Source: Roseobacter sp. (GTDB lineage Bacteria > Pseudomonadota > Alphaproteobacteria > Rhodobacterales > Rhodobacteraceae). From it: a stretch of 64,000 nucleotides of DNA. The notes under the pieces are model-generated. The model was given only the letters and a program-made list of their open reading frames with translations. It made no database searches and was not told the DNA's origin. Below are positions 1 to 10,503 of the stretch, piece after piece. The position numbers and the translations under genes are program-made. Location: the NCBI GenBank assembly GCA_024636475.1, contig JAGXHA010000055.1, forward strand, positions 1 to 64,000, given 5' to 3'. Each line of letters begins with the position of its first letter. The first letter of the stretch is position 1.

Positions 1-1
1 C

Positions 2-151
2 ATGATGGCCACGACAGTTCAGGGCGGCGATCTGACGATTGACCTGTCTGACGGCGTTAAGGTCAATGGAGCGACCGTAACAACGGCAGACATTGAAGCG
101 TCAAACGGCGTGATCCACGTTATCGATACGGTAATCCTGCCTGCAGAATAA
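2..151 (+). CDS. C-terminal fragment of a fasciclin (FAS1) domain protein (5' end outside window)
   Basis: Open frame from the window edge: [49 protein letters not shown], typical FAS1 C-terminal motif ([13 protein letters not shown]). Confidence 0.8.
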   Translation: MMATTVQGGDLTIDLSDGVKVNGATVTTADIEASNGVIHVIDTVILPAE

Positions 152-160
152 ACAACATTT

Positions 161-190
161 TGCGGGGGCACCATTGCGGCAGCCCCCGCA
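161..190 (+). terminator. putative intrinsic terminator/hairpin after the FAS1 gene
   Basis: tgcgggggc-N12-gcccccgca inverted repeat just after the stop codon; weak T tract. Confidence 0.45.
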
Positions 191-446
191 ATTTCCGTGG
201 CGATGCCGAAACCTTCGCACTGCCCGGCTTTACTTGCAAAACCACCGGCCTGCCCCACGCCTGTCTGATCGTTAACCATCACCCAACATACGCTTTGACC
301 ATAGCGTCTTGCTGACAGAGATTGCTGTGCTGAACACAATGATTGGGGCTGAGCGGCGGCTATAAAATCAGTGGCGAAGAGCTGTTTACGTTTAGCGCAA
401 CCCAGTGAGGCCTTTGCCGCCCCCCTGAAACGGGTTATCAGGCATC

Positions 447-1163
447 ATGAAATCAATGATCATTCACATGTCAGCCAGTGTAGCACGGCGCCCTAATGTT
501 GACCGGCTGCTGCGCGATTTGCCCGATGCGCAGGTTGTTGAGGCTGTGAATGGGCGCGATCCAGCACAGATCGCGCATGTGCAGACGTTTCGCGGTGAGT
601 TGCACAAGCCCGCCTACCCCTTTGCTCTGAAGGCCGCTGAAATCGGCGTCTTCCAAAGCCACCGTAAATGCTGGCAGCTGATCGTGGATCAGGGGTGGGA
701 CTATGCCATGATTGTCGAGGATGATCTTGCCATTTCTCCCCCGGACATGAAGCAAGCACGCGGCTTGATCGCGCAACATATGACGCCTGATATGTACCTG
801 CGCCTGCCCCCGAAATTGCGTGAAGTGCCATCACAGATAATTGCCGAGGACGGCACCATGCGGTTGATCCTGCCCAAGTGGATCGGCCTGCAATGCTGCT
901 GTCAGGTTGTGGGCCGCCGCGCCGCGGAACGCTTGCTGGCAGGGTCCGACGGAATTGACCGCCCGATTGATACGTGGCTGCAAATGCATTGGGTCACAGG
1001 GCAGCCGATCCATACACTTCTACCCAATGGCTTAAGCGAGATCGCCGGACAAATCGGAGGATCGACCATCCAACAAAAAACCCGCACCAGCGGCAAACTG
1101 ATGCGGGAATTACAACGCGCGTGGTATCGTTTGCAGGTCAAGTTACGACCGCAACGACCCTAA
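447..1163 (+). CDS. glycosyltransferase family 25 (LPS biosynthesis-type)
   Basis: 238 aa; GT25-like pattern AAEIGVFQSHRKCWQLIVDQGWDYAMIVEDD. Confidence 0.8.
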   Translation: MKSMIIHMSASVARRPNVDRLLRDLPDAQVVEAVNGRDPAQIAHVQTFRGELHKPAYPFALKAAEIGVFQSHRKCWQLIVDQGWDYAMIVEDDLAISPPDMKQARGLIAQHMTPDMYLRLPPKLREVPSQIIAEDGTMRLILPKWIGLQCCCQVVGRRAAERLLAGSDGIDRPIDTWLQMHWVTGQPIHTLLPNGLSEIAGQIGGSTIQQKTRTSGKLMRELQRAWYRLQVKLRPQRP

Positions 1164-1169
1164 ATCAAT

Positions 1170-1823
1170 TCAGGTGGGCGCTTTTGTTGTGCGCAGATAC
1201 GGCAGAACGGTGGTGAACTCACCAAACTTCGCCTTGGCGTCCTCGTCTGATAGCGCGGTCGGGATGATCACATCGTCGCCCACATTCCAGTTCGCGGGCG
1301 TCGCGACACCTTTTCCCGAAGACATCTGCAGACCGTCCAGCGCGCGCAGAACTTCGGCAAAATTCCGGCCCACAGTCATGGGATAGGTCATCGACAGTTT
1401 CAACTTCTTGTCAGGCCCCACAATGAAAACGGCGCGCACTGTAGCGCTATCGTTGGGCGTGCGCCCGTCCGGCATATAGGCTTCGGCGGGCAGCATATCA
1501 AAGGCCTTGGCGACCTGCAGGTCATTATCGGCAATGATCGGGAAACCGGCCTTGGCACCGGCGAATGTCTCGATGTCGGTCTTCCACTTCTTATGCTCTT
1601 CGACACCATCGACGGAAATACCCATCACCTTGGTACCACGCTTGGCCCATTCATCGGCCAGTTGTGCGACAGCACCAAATTCGGTTGTGCACACAGGGGT
1701 GAAATCCTTGGGATGAGAAAACAGGATCGCCCAGCTGTCGCCTACCCAGTCATGCAGGCTCATCGTCCCCTGGTCTGTCACAACCGTCAGGTCAGGGATC
1801 GTATCGTTAATGCGCAGGGACAT
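1170..1823 (-). CDS. 1-Cys peroxiredoxin (Prx6 type)
   Basis: 217 aa; HPKDFTPVCTTEFGAVAQL active site and Prx6-like C-terminal domain. Confidence 0.93.
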   Translation of the reverse strand: MSLRINDTIPDLTVVTDQGTMSLHDWVGDSWAILFSHPKDFTPVCTTEFGAVAQLADEWAKRGTKVMGISVDGVEEHKKWKTDIETFAGAKAGFPIIADNDLQVAKAFDMLPAEAYMPDGRTPNDSATVRAVFIVGPDKKLKLSMTYPMTVGRNFAEVLRALDGLQMSSGKGVATPANWNVGDDVIIPTALSDEDAKAKFGEFTTVLPYLRTTKAPT

Positions 1824-1987
1824 AATATTTCTCCAGTTGGTGTTACTTTGGCTTCTTCACACCCTATGTATGCCTTTAAACGCCGTGTTCCACCCCCTCT
1901 CTTGCAGGTGCAATGCAGTGGTGACATGGTGCACGAAATTAGCTTGGGCTGCACTTGAGCCAAAGCATGAATAAAGGAGTATTCCGA

Positions 1988-3427
1988 ATGCTGGAAAAAC
2001 GTGAATTCTACATCAACGGCGCATGGGTATCCCCCTCAAAGCCAAACGATCACCACGTCATTGACCCCTCTACCGAAGAACCCTGTGCGGTTATCTCACT
2101 GGGCGATCAAGCTGATACAGATGCAGCCGTTGCTGCCGCCAAGGCCGCCCTGCCCGGTTGGATGGCAACCCCAGCCGCCGACCGGATCGCCCTGCTGGAG
2201 AAGCTACTTGAGATTTATCAAACCCGCGCCGAAGATCTGGCAAAGGCGATGAGCAGCGAAATGGGCGCTCCAATCGAGATGTCGCGCAGTTCGCAAGTGG
2301 GCGCAGGCACATGGCATCTGAGCAATTTCATCAAAGCCGCCAAGGAGTTCAAATTCGAACAGCCCCTTGGTGATCACGCCCCCAATGACCGTATCATCCG
2401 CGAAGCCGTTGGCGTCGCCGGGCTGATCACGCCCTGGAACTGGCCGATGAACCAGATCACTCTCAAGGTCGGGGCTGCGGTTGCTGCAGGCTGTACGATG
2501 GTGCTGAAACCATCCGAGGAAAGCCCGCTTGATGCGATTATCTTTGCCGAGATGATGGATGAGGCAGGATTTCCGAAAGGTGTCTTCAACCTTGTAAACG
2601 GTGATGGCGTAGGCGTCGGAAGCCAGCTGTCCTGTCACAAAGATGTGGATATGATCAGCTTCACCGGCTCTACCCGTGCCGGTACGCTGATTTCGAAAGC
2701 TGCGGCAGATACTCTTAAGAAGGTGCATCTTGAACTTGGCGGCAAAGGTGCCAACATCATCTTCAACGACGCCGATGACAAAGCCGTCAAGCGCGGTGTG
2801 CTGCATATGATGAACAATACTGGCCAGTCGTGCAACGCGCCCAGCCGGATGCTGGTGCAGTCCGATGTGTATGACAAAGCCGTGGAAGAAGCCGGTAACG
2901 TCGCATCGCAGGTCACTGTTGGCCCCGCGTCCGAAGACGGCCGCCACATTGGGCCCGTCGTGAACGAAACCCAGTTCAACAAAATTCAGGACCTGATCCA
3001 AAAAGGCATCGACGAAGGTGCGCGTCTGGTCACAGGCGGCACAGGCCGCCCTGACGGTTTGAACCGGGGTTTCTTTGTAAAGCCAACTGTCTTTGCAGAC
3101 GTGACCCCTGACATGACCATCGCACGCGAGGAAATCTTTGGACCTGTGTTGTCGATTATGAAGTTCGACACCGAAGAACAGGCCGTGCAGATTGCAAACG
3201 ACACGGTTTATGGCCTGACCAACTATGTGCAAAGCCAGGATGGCGACCGTCGCAACCGTCTGGCGCGTCAGTTGCGCTCGGGCATGGTTGAAATGAACGG
3301 CCAAAGCCGCGCTGCCGGATCGCCTTTTGGTGGTATGAAGCAGTCGGGTAATGGTCGCGAAGGCGGTCTCTACGGGATCGAGGATTTCACAGAGATCAAA
3401 GCGGTATCCGGTTGGGCCGCTGAATAA
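1988..3427 (+). CDS. aldehyde dehydrogenase family protein
   Basis: ALDH motifs FTGSTRAG, LELGGKGANII, NTGQSCNAPSR, EEIFGPVLSI; RBS aaggag before ATG 1988 (upstream part of the ORF probably untranslated). Confidence 0.93.
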   Translation: MLEKREFYINGAWVSPSKPNDHHVIDPSTEEPCAVISLGDQADTDAAVAAAKAALPGWMATPAADRIALLEKLLEIYQTRAEDLAKAMSSEMGAPIEMSRSSQVGAGTWHLSNFIKAAKEFKFEQPLGDHAPNDRIIREAVGVAGLITPWNWPMNQITLKVGAAVAAGCTMVLKPSEESPLDAIIFAEMMDEAGFPKGVFNLVNGDGVGVGSQLSCHKDVDMISFTGSTRAGTLISKAAADTLKKVHLELGGKGANIIFNDADDKAVKRGVLHMMNNTGQSCNAPSRMLVQSDVYDKAVEEAGNVASQVTVGPASEDGRHIGPVVNETQFNKIQDLIQKGIDEGARLVTGGTGRPDGLNRGFFVKPTVFADVTPDMTIAREEIFGPVLSIMKFDTEEQAVQIANDTVYGLTNYVQSQDGDRRNRLARQLRSGMVEMNGQSRAAGSPFGGMKQSGNGREGGLYGIEDFTEIKAVSGWAAE

Positions 3428-3450
3428 ACTGCACTTCACCTAGAAGCGCA

Positions 3451-3483
3451 AAAGGCCACCCATCTTTGGGTGGCCTTTTTTTG
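3451..3483 (+). terminator. Rho-independent terminator of the ALDH gene, possibly bidirectional
   Basis: aaggccaccca-tct-ttgggtggcctt followed by a T run. Confidence 0.85.
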
Positions 3484-3504
3484 TTCTACATTCTAGCTGC
3501 CCGA

Positions 3505-5145
3505 TCAGGCAGCAAATCCAAGCTTGGCAACATGGATCTCGAACGTGGGGTGCATCTCTGCGCCCACGACACCTTCTTTGTAGTGGCGGAAAATCGACCG
3601 CCAGTATGGCTGCACGATCACGCCTTCAGCCTGCATGATCGTCTCAAGCTTCGCCATAACCTCGCGCCGCTCGTCCGCATTTGCAATCGACAACGCCTCT
3701 GTCAACAGAGCATCAAATTCCGGGTTCGAAAACGCAGTTTCGTTCCATGGTTCGCCCGACCGATACGCCAAGCCTAACACTTGCACACCCAAGGGGCGCT
3801 GCGCCCAGTCGGTGGTCGACAAAGGGTATTTCGTCCAGTCATTCCAGAAGGTTGCACCGGGCAAGACTGTCCGCTTCACCTTGAACCCCGCGTCACGCAA
3901 CATTGCTGCGGCAGCGTCTGTGGTGTTCTTGCGCCATGTGTCGTCGATTGAAATCAACTCGTGCTCGAAGTCGGCCATCCCTGCTTCATCCAGCAGCGCC
4001 TTAGCCGCTACAGGATCGTATACAGGGGCCGGGATTACCGCATATTCGGGATGCAGCGGGCAAACATGGTGGTTCTCCGCGACCTGACCATTTCCGGAAA
4101 AGCCCAGTTCAAGCAGCACATTATTGTCCAATGCCATCGCAAGTGCACGGCGCACGCGGACATCGGCATAGGGTTTGATACCTCCGACTTCAGCAGCCTG
4201 GTTCGGGCGCAAACAGATGGTGTTCGCTGTAACAGCTTCGGATTTGGACCAGCCGATATCATCCAGCAAATAGATGAAATCACCAATGGTTTCGTAAACC
4301 ATATCAACTTCGTTCGCGTCCACCGCAGCAACGATAGCGGCTTGGTCCGTACCAAAATCAATATACTCGATCCGGTCAAGATAGGCACCTTCCCCCCACC
4401 ATTGATGGTCCTCGTTCTTGACCAGAACGGCCTTGATACCGACTTCAAAATCACCCGGCATGTAGGGGCCAGTGCCGATGGGATTGTCCAGCGGATCGCC
4501 GTTAAAGCTTTGATGAACAATTGCGGCCGGGTAATCCGAGAAGCCGGCGACCAAGGTGATGTCAGGGTTGATCAGTGTCAAACGCACAGTGGTGTCATCG
4601 ACAACCGTAATCGCCCCTTCGCGGGCAACACCAGTTTCATCGTCGATCAGGGACCCCATGCGTGATGCCATCGAATTACCCTCGACGGATTTATCACACC
4701 ACCGCGTGATGTTGAACGCAACGTCTTCGGCAGTAAAGGTGTCGCCATTGCTCCATGTCACACCGGGTCGGACTGAAAGCAGATATTCAGTCGCATCTTC
4801 GTTTACGACCCAGTTTTCCATCAACGCAGGGGCGAAGGAACCATCCGCTTGGTATTCGACGAGATACTCAAGATACCCACGGGTAAAGTTTGACATCTGA
4901 GGCCAGTCATATGTGCGCGGGTCTTTCAACGCCTTGACGGTCGATTCAATCCGCAAAGTTCCCCCGGCTTGGGCATGGGCCGCCGCCTTGGCGGGCTGGG
5001 TCAAACCCAAAAGGCCATAGGCTGCCGTTGCCGTGACGCCCAACGAGGTTGCTCGTGTCAGGAACTCACGCCGTGAAAGGGTTCCTGCGGAAACTTCGCG
5101 GGCGTAGTCTATTGCGGAGGGATGGATATCATTTTCAAGGGTCAT
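3505..5145 (-). CDS. ABC transporter substrate-binding protein, peptide/DppA family (SBP_bac_5), Tat-exported
   Basis: 546 aa; N-terminal twin-arginine [16 protein letters not shown]_bac_5 pattern ([37 protein letters not shown]). Confidence 0.9.
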   Translation of the reverse strand: MTLENDIHPSAIDYAREVSAGTLSRREFLTRATSLGVTATAAYGLLGLTQPAKAAAHAQAGGTLRIESTVKALKDPRTYDWPQMSNFTRGYLEYLVEYQADGSFAPALMENWVVNEDATEYLLSVRPGVTWSNGDTFTAEDVAFNITRWCDKSVEGNSMASRMGSLIDDETGVAREGAITVVDDTTVRLTLINPDITLVAGFSDYPAAIVHQSFNGDPLDNPIGTGPYMPGDFEVGIKAVLVKNEDHQWWGEGAYLDRIEYIDFGTDQAAIVAAVDANEVDMVYETIGDFIYLLDDIGWSKSEAVTANTICLRPNQAAEVGGIKPYADVRVRRALAMALDNNVLLELGFSGNGQVAENHHVCPLHPEYAVIPAPVYDPVAAKALLDEAGMADFEHELISIDDTWRKNTTDAAAAMLRDAGFKVKRTVLPGATFWNDWTKYPLSTTDWAQRPLGVQVLGLAYRSGEPWNETAFSNPEFDALLTEALSIANADERREVMAKLETIMQAEGVIVQPYWRSIFRHYKEGVVGAEMHPTFEIHVAKLGFAA

Positions 5146-5427
5146 GTAAGTCTCATCTGTTGGGAAAATGGATCGGGCAGCCTTCTATTTTAACTTGGTT
5201 GCCTGCGCGATTTGAGGCGCTTTTTTCAGTGGTAGGATTAGAGGTAGTTCAAAAACGACATAGTCAACCGCAAACGACATAAATGCGCGGGAATGTCGCC
5301 GTCGATCCTTGAAAAGGCCTACAAGAGGGTGAAGGTTGCCTATTCTACGGGCCGGGCCTCAGAAAAGACCAGTTTCTTTCAGATGCCCCGTGTTTTATGA
5401 AGCCGCTGGATAAGTCAGGAGCTTTCG

Positions 5428-6264
5428 ATGATCTACGCGCGACTGCACGGCCGTTTGGGCAATCAGATGTTCCAATATGCCGCCGCCCGCGGCTTGGCCA
5501 AGCGCTTGTCTGTTCCATTTTCAATCGACCCGCGCCGCGCGATTTACAAAGGCGAAGGGGTGCTGACCCGTGTGTTCGATCTGGAGTGGGCAGAACCTGC
5601 CAAACTGCCCCCTGCCCAACATGAACGCCCACTGTCCTATTATCTGTGGCGCGGGCTTCGTCTTGCCCCAAAACTGTATCGCGAACAGGAATTGAAGTAT
5701 AACGAAGCGTTCAGGATGCTCCCTGACGATACCTATCTGCATGGCTATTGGCAGTCTGAAAAATACTTTGAAAACGCAGCGCAGGATCTTCGCGACGCAT
5801 TCATCTTCCGCCATCCGATGTCCCCTCAAAACGCCGAGGTTGCGGCACAGATTTCATCAGGACCATCAATCTCCTTGCATGTAAGGCGGGGGGATTTTGT
5901 AAATCTGGGTGCGAATATCTGTTGCGACCAAACCTATTACGACAAGGCTCTGGCTGCCGTTTCGGACGGTGTTGCAAACCCAACAGTCTATGTTTTTTCG
6001 GATGATCCGCAATGGGCGAAGGATCACCTGCCCATGCCTTTCAAGAAAGTCGTTGTCGATTTCAACGGGCCTGAAACCGACTACGAGGATATGCGCCTCA
6101 TGGCACACTGCAATCACAATATCATCGCCAACTCTTCGTTCAGCTGGTGGGCGGCATGGCTTAACCCCAATCCGCAAAAGCGCGTTGCGGGCCCGATGAA
6201 CTGGTTCAGCAATGCCAAACAATCAAACCCGGACATTCTGCCTGATCGCTGGTTGAAGATCTAA
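5428..6264 (+). CDS. alpha-1,2-fucosyltransferase family (GT11)
   Basis: 278 aa; GRLGNQMFQYAAARGLA, SLHVRRGDFV, NSSFSWWAAWLN. Confidence 0.9.
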   Translation: MIYARLHGRLGNQMFQYAAARGLAKRLSVPFSIDPRRAIYKGEGVLTRVFDLEWAEPAKLPPAQHERPLSYYLWRGLRLAPKLYREQELKYNEAFRMLPDDTYLHGYWQSEKYFENAAQDLRDAFIFRHPMSPQNAEVAAQISSGPSISLHVRRGDFVNLGANICCDQTYYDKALAAVSDGVANPTVYVFSDDPQWAKDHLPMPFKKVVVDFNGPETDYEDMRLMAHCNHNIIANSSFSWWAAWLNPNPQKRVAGPMNWFSNAKQSNPDILPDRWLKI

Positions 6265-6275
6265 GTCGCCTTGAC

Positions 6276-6923
6276 CTAGAACGGCGCTTTCGAGCGCACC
6301 TTGGTCGAATGCCCGCCTTGTGGATGATTGAACCGCAACTCTTCGGAATGCAGCATCATGCGCGGAAAATCCAAAGCCTCGCCTTTTGCATAGAACGGAT
6401 CGCCTAAGATCGGATGCCCCATGCTCAGCATATGCACCCGCAATTGATGGCTGCGCCCGGTCTTTGGGCTAAGCCTGACGCGGGCGGTTGTCCCTTCGTC
6501 CTTCAACAGCCGCCAATCGGTCTGCGCAGATTTACCCGTTTCGTGGCACACCATTTGAAGCGGTCGGTTGGGCCAGTCCACAATCAGCGGCAGATCAATC
6601 GTGCCTGTCTTTTCCGCAGGCACGCCCCAGACCCGCGCCACATAGGTCTTGCGCGTCATCCGCTTTTCAAACTGCAACCCAAGATGCCGCTGGGCATAGG
6701 GCGTGAGGGCAAAGATCATGACACCTGACGTGTCGCGGTCCAACCGGTGCACAAGCAACGCGTCGGGAAACACAGTCTGCACCCGCGCCAGCAGGCAATC
6801 GGCCAGATGCGGACCTTTGCCAGGGACAGACAACAACCCGGCGGGTTTATCCACAAGCAGGACTTCGGCGTCATCGTGCAAAATCACCAAAGGATCCTGC
6901 GGCGGGGTGTATTCTGTTTCCAT
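6276..6923 (-). CDS. RluA-family RNA pseudouridine synthase
   Basis: HRLDRDTSGVMIFA catalytic motif; GRSHQLRVHM. Confidence 0.92.
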   Translation of the reverse strand: METEYTPPQDPLVILHDDAEVLLVDKPAGLLSVPGKGPHLADCLLARVQTVFPDALLVHRLDRDTSGVMIFALTPYAQRHLGLQFEKRMTRKTYVARVWGVPAEKTGTIDLPLIVDWPNRPLQMVCHETGKSAQTDWRLLKDEGTTARVRLSPKTGRSHQLRVHMLSMGHPILGDPFYAKGEALDFPRMMLHSEELRFNHPQGGHSTKVRSKAPF

Positions 6924-7065
6924 AGCTGTCCGTCTCAGATGTAGGATAGGTTTTCAACCCACGTGATGAAAAGGATCGCCCATGCACGCCACAGTTTCGC
7001 AATGAAAGACCCGAGCTTTCCGGGCTTCAAAGGCGCATTATCTTGATCTTAGGAAGCTGGTGCAG

Positions 7066-7989
7066 CTACCTGTGGCGCATCTGGCGGAACAGCGAGATCG
7101 AATAGATCACCAGCGCGGCCCAGATCAACGGAAAGGCAATCATCCGCGCACGGCCAAAGGGTTCATCAAACACCAGCACCGCGCATAAAAAGATCATCGT
7201 CGGCGCGATGTATTGCAAAATACCAATCGTCGAAAGACGCAACCGCTTGGCACCATTGGCATAAAGGATCAGCGGCACCGCGGTGACAAGCCCACAGCCC
7301 ACCAACATCCATGTGTCAAATGAAACACCCTGAAGGAAATGGTTCTGACCCGACGCGCTTAGGTAGCCCAGATAGGCCAATGCGGGCGGAAGCAAAATTA
7401 ACACCTCAAGCAGAAATCCCTGGTTCGGGCCAATCGGCAGCCGCTTTTTGGCCAAGGCATAAAGCCCGAAGGTCAGCGTCAGGCTAAGCGCTACCCAAGG
7501 AAATTTACCCGACTCGATGGTCAAAATCGCGACGGCCACCGCAGCCATACCAATCGCTGCCATTTGCAGTTTTGACAGACGTTCCCCCAACAAGACCGAC
7601 GCCAGAAAAATGCTAAACAGCGGGTTGATGTAGTACCCCAAGGACGCATCCAGCGCGTGGCCCGAATTGACCGCCCAGATGTAGATGCCCCAGTTTACCG
7701 AAATCAGCGCCGCCGTCACGCAACCCATCATCAGCGTGCGCGGCGACCGGAATGCCTCGCGCAGCGTATCTGTCCGCCCCAACAGAATCAGCACAATCGC
7801 GCCCACGGGCACAGACCAGATGATCCGGTGCACCACAATCTCGGCTGCCGGTATATGCGCCATTGCTTTCATGTAAAGCGGCATCAATCCCCACAGGAAA
7901 TAGGCCCCCACGGCAAAGGCAAGCCCTTGGGACGTGTCTTCGGGGTCGGCGGGAATGTTGACGCCTGAAAGGGTGTCGGGATTACGCAT
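7066..7989 (-). CDS. rarD: EamA-family transporter RarD
   Basis: 307 aa; about 10 TM helices; GLAFAVGAYFLWGLMPLYMKAM and ALTLTFGLYALAKKRLPI-type RarD pattern. Confidence 0.88.
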   Translation of the reverse strand: MRNPDTLSGVNIPADPEDTSQGLAFAVGAYFLWGLMPLYMKAMAHIPAAEIVVHRIIWSVPVGAIVLILLGRTDTLREAFRSPRTLMMGCVTAALISVNWGIYIWAVNSGHALDASLGYYINPLFSIFLASVLLGERLSKLQMAAIGMAAVAVAILTIESGKFPWVALSLTLTFGLYALAKKRLPIGPNQGFLLEVLILLPPALAYLGYLSASGQNHFLQGVSFDTWMLVGCGLVTAVPLILYANGAKRLRLSTIGILQYIAPTMIFLCAVLVFDEPFGRARMIAFPLIWAALVIYSISLFRQMRHR

Positions 7990-8043
7990 GGTGGTCTCCT
8001 CGGAGGCATGCTTACGCGCGCAATCAGCAGAAGACCACCAGCG

Positions 8044-10488
8044 TCAAACCTTCACCCGATCTGCAGCCGGGTCATACATCGGCTTCAGTGACACTTCCGC
8101 CTTTACCCGCGTTCCCGCGATATCAATTTCGTACCCCGAAGCCACCAACTGCGTCGCCGTTTCCCCAACGCAGGGCACGTAGCCCATGCCAATGGCACCG
8201 CCCAGATGATGCCCATACGCGCCAGACGACAGATGCCCGACAATCTGGCCGTCACGCAAGATCGGCTCGTTATGATACAGCAGCGGTTCAGGGTCGCTGA
8301 GTTTGAATTGCACCAGCCGCGTCTTTAGCCCGGCATCCTTTTTGCGCAACACTGCATCGCGCCCAATAAACGACGGCTTGTCGGTTTTGACCGCAAAGCC
8401 TAGCCCTGCCTCAAGCACGTGATCTTCGCTGGTGATGTCATGGCCAAAATGGCGGAACCCCTTTTCGATCCGCGCGCAATCCATCATGTGCATACCACAA
8501 AGCTTGAGGTCCAGACCTTGCCCTGCCGCCATCAGCGTCTCGAAAGCATGACCTGCCATGTCCGTACTGACGTAGATTTCCCAGCCCAATTCACCCACAT
8601 AGGTCACCCTGTGCACGCGGGCGATGCCCATGCCAAGCTCGATATCTTGGGCCGTGCCAAATGGGTTGACCGCGTTCGAGAAATCATTGGGCGACGCCGC
8701 CTGCATCAGCTTGCGCGCATTCGGCCCCATTACGGCCAGAACAGCTTCACCCGCCGTGACGTCCGTGATCACCACGTTGAAATCACCAATGTGGCGGCGC
8801 ATCCACGTCTCGTCGGCCAGCCGGGTGGCCGCAGGTGTCACAACCAGATATGCCGTTTCCGACAGGCGGGTCACGGTCACATCCGCCTCGATCCCGGCGC
8901 GGTCATTCAGGAATTGCGTATAGACGATCTTGCCCACGGGCACGTCATACTGACCGCCCCCGATGTAGTTCATAAACGCCGTTGCATCGCGCCCTTCGAC
9001 GCGGATTTTGCCGAACGACGACATATCATACATGCCGACGTTGGTCCGCACGGCGTTCAGTTCGGCAGCCACATTGTGAAAAAAGTTCTGCCGCTTCCAA
9101 CTGTATTCATAGGCAGGCATCTGGCCAGGATTGGCGAACCAATTGGCGCGTTCCCAGCCTGCAAGTTCACCCATTACGGCACCATGTTCCAGAAGATCCC
9201 CATGGAATGGCGTGCGCCTGATCCCGCGTGCGGTTGCCTTTTGCCGATAGGGATAGTGATCGGCATACAAAAGCCCAAGTGTTTCCTTGGCACGTTCCAC
9301 CCGATAGGTCTTGTTGCCTTGAAACGGTTGCATCCGGCCAATATCCACGTCGCCCAGATCAAAGGGCTTGGCACCATCCTCCATCCATTGGGCCAGCGCC
9401 ATGCCAGCCCCGCCCGCCGACTGAATCCCGATAGAATTGAACCCCGCCGCGACCCAGACATTGTCCATCTCGGGTGCCAGTCCAAGATGGTAGGCGTCAT
9501 CAGGCGTAAAGCTTTCGGGGCCATTAAAAAACGTATGAATGCCTGCGTCGGCCAGCATGGGCATGCGGTTGACGGCAGCCTCTAAAATCGGTTCGAAGTG
9601 GTCGAAATCTTCGGGCAATTGGTCGAATTCAAAATTTTCCGGAATGCCCTGCATGCCCCACGGTTTAGAGACCGGCTCGAACGCGCCCACCATGATCTTT
9701 CCCGCATCATATTTGTAGTAAGCGCATTCATCAGGCACCCGCAGGACCGGCAGTTGCTCCAGCCCTGCGATGGGTTCAGAGACGATATAGAAATGCTCGC
9801 AGGCCTGAAGGGGCACATTAATGCCCAGCATCTTGCCGACCTCGTGGCCCCACATACCTGCGCAATTCACAGCATGATCACAGGTGATGTGACCTTGGCT
9901 GCCATCCTCCGCCTCGTAGGCCACGCCCGTCACACGCCGCCCGTCGCGCAGCGCCTTCGTCGCCTTGACCCGCTCGAATATCTGCGCACCGCGTTGCCGC
10001 GCACCTTTGGCCGGCGCCAGCGCGATATTGCTTGGATCGCCTTGACCGTCTTTGTCCAGAAACACACCCCCTGTCACGGTGTCCGTGTTCAGATGCGGAT
10101 ACCGCACCTTGACCTCCTCTGGTCCGATCTCCTCGATATCCACACCGAAGGCGCGTGCCATCGCGGCAGATCGAAATATCTCCTCGCGGCGCTCGTCTGT
10201 CAGGGCAACGGTGATCGACCCACACCGTTTGAACCCCGTGGCAACGCCTGTCTCGGCCTCAAGATTTCCGTAAAGTTCTTGGGAATACTTCGCCAGCCGC
10301 GTCATATTGGCGGTGGCCCGCAACTGTGCAATCAGCCCCGCGGCATGCCATGTGGTGCCAGAGGTCAGCTGTTTGCGTTCCAGCAGCACCACGTCTTTCC
10401 ACCCCAGTTTGGTAAGATGGTAGGCGACAGAGCATCCAATGACACCCCCCCCGATAATAACAACGCGTGCATGAGAGGGGAGTGCCAT
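8044..10488 (-). CDS. FAD-dependent oxidoreductase with C-terminal GcvT domains (dimethylglycine/sarcosine dehydrogenase type)
   Basis: 814 aa; RVVIIGGGVIGCSVAYHL Rossmann motif, TTWHAAGL (FAD-attachment His context), C-terminal aminomethyltransferase-like domain. Confidence 0.88.
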   Translation of the reverse strand: MALPSHARVVIIGGGVIGCSVAYHLTKLGWKDVVLLERKQLTSGTTWHAAGLIAQLRATANMTRLAKYSQELYGNLEAETGVATGFKRCGSITVALTDERREEIFRSAAMARAFGVDIEEIGPEEVKVRYPHLNTDTVTGGVFLDKDGQGDPSNIALAPAKGARQRGAQIFERVKATKALRDGRRVTGVAYEAEDGSQGHITCDHAVNCAGMWGHEVGKMLGINVPLQACEHFYIVSEPIAGLEQLPVLRVPDECAYYKYDAGKIMVGAFEPVSKPWGMQGIPENFEFDQLPEDFDHFEPILEAAVNRMPMLADAGIHTFFNGPESFTPDDAYHLGLAPEMDNVWVAAGFNSIGIQSAGGAGMALAQWMEDGAKPFDLGDVDIGRMQPFQGNKTYRVERAKETLGLLYADHYPYRQKATARGIRRTPFHGDLLEHGAVMGELAGWERANWFANPGQMPAYEYSWKRQNFFHNVAAELNAVRTNVGMYDMSSFGKIRVEGRDATAFMNYIGGGQYDVPVGKIVYTQFLNDRAGIEADVTVTRLSETAYLVVTPAATRLADETWMRRHIGDFNVVITDVTAGEAVLAVMGPNARKLMQAASPNDFSNAVNPFGTAQDIELGMGIARVHRVTYVGELGWEIYVSTDMAGHAFETLMAAGQGLDLKLCGMHMMDCARIEKGFRHFGHDITSEDHVLEAGLGFAVKTDKPSFIGRDAVLRKKDAGLKTRLVQFKLSDPEPLLYHNEPILRDGQIVGHLSSGAYGHHLGGAIGMGYVPCVGETATQLVASGYEIDIAGTRVKAEVSLKPMYDPAADRVKV

Positions 10489-10503
10489 AAGATGTGTTCC
10501 TTA

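Noticed and set aside
2204-3439. 411-aa minus-strand ORF
   Set aside because: Antisense shadow of the aldehyde dehydrogenase gene; no motif.
8419-9585. 388-aa plus-strand ORF
   Set aside because: Antisense to the first DMGDH-like gene; no motif.
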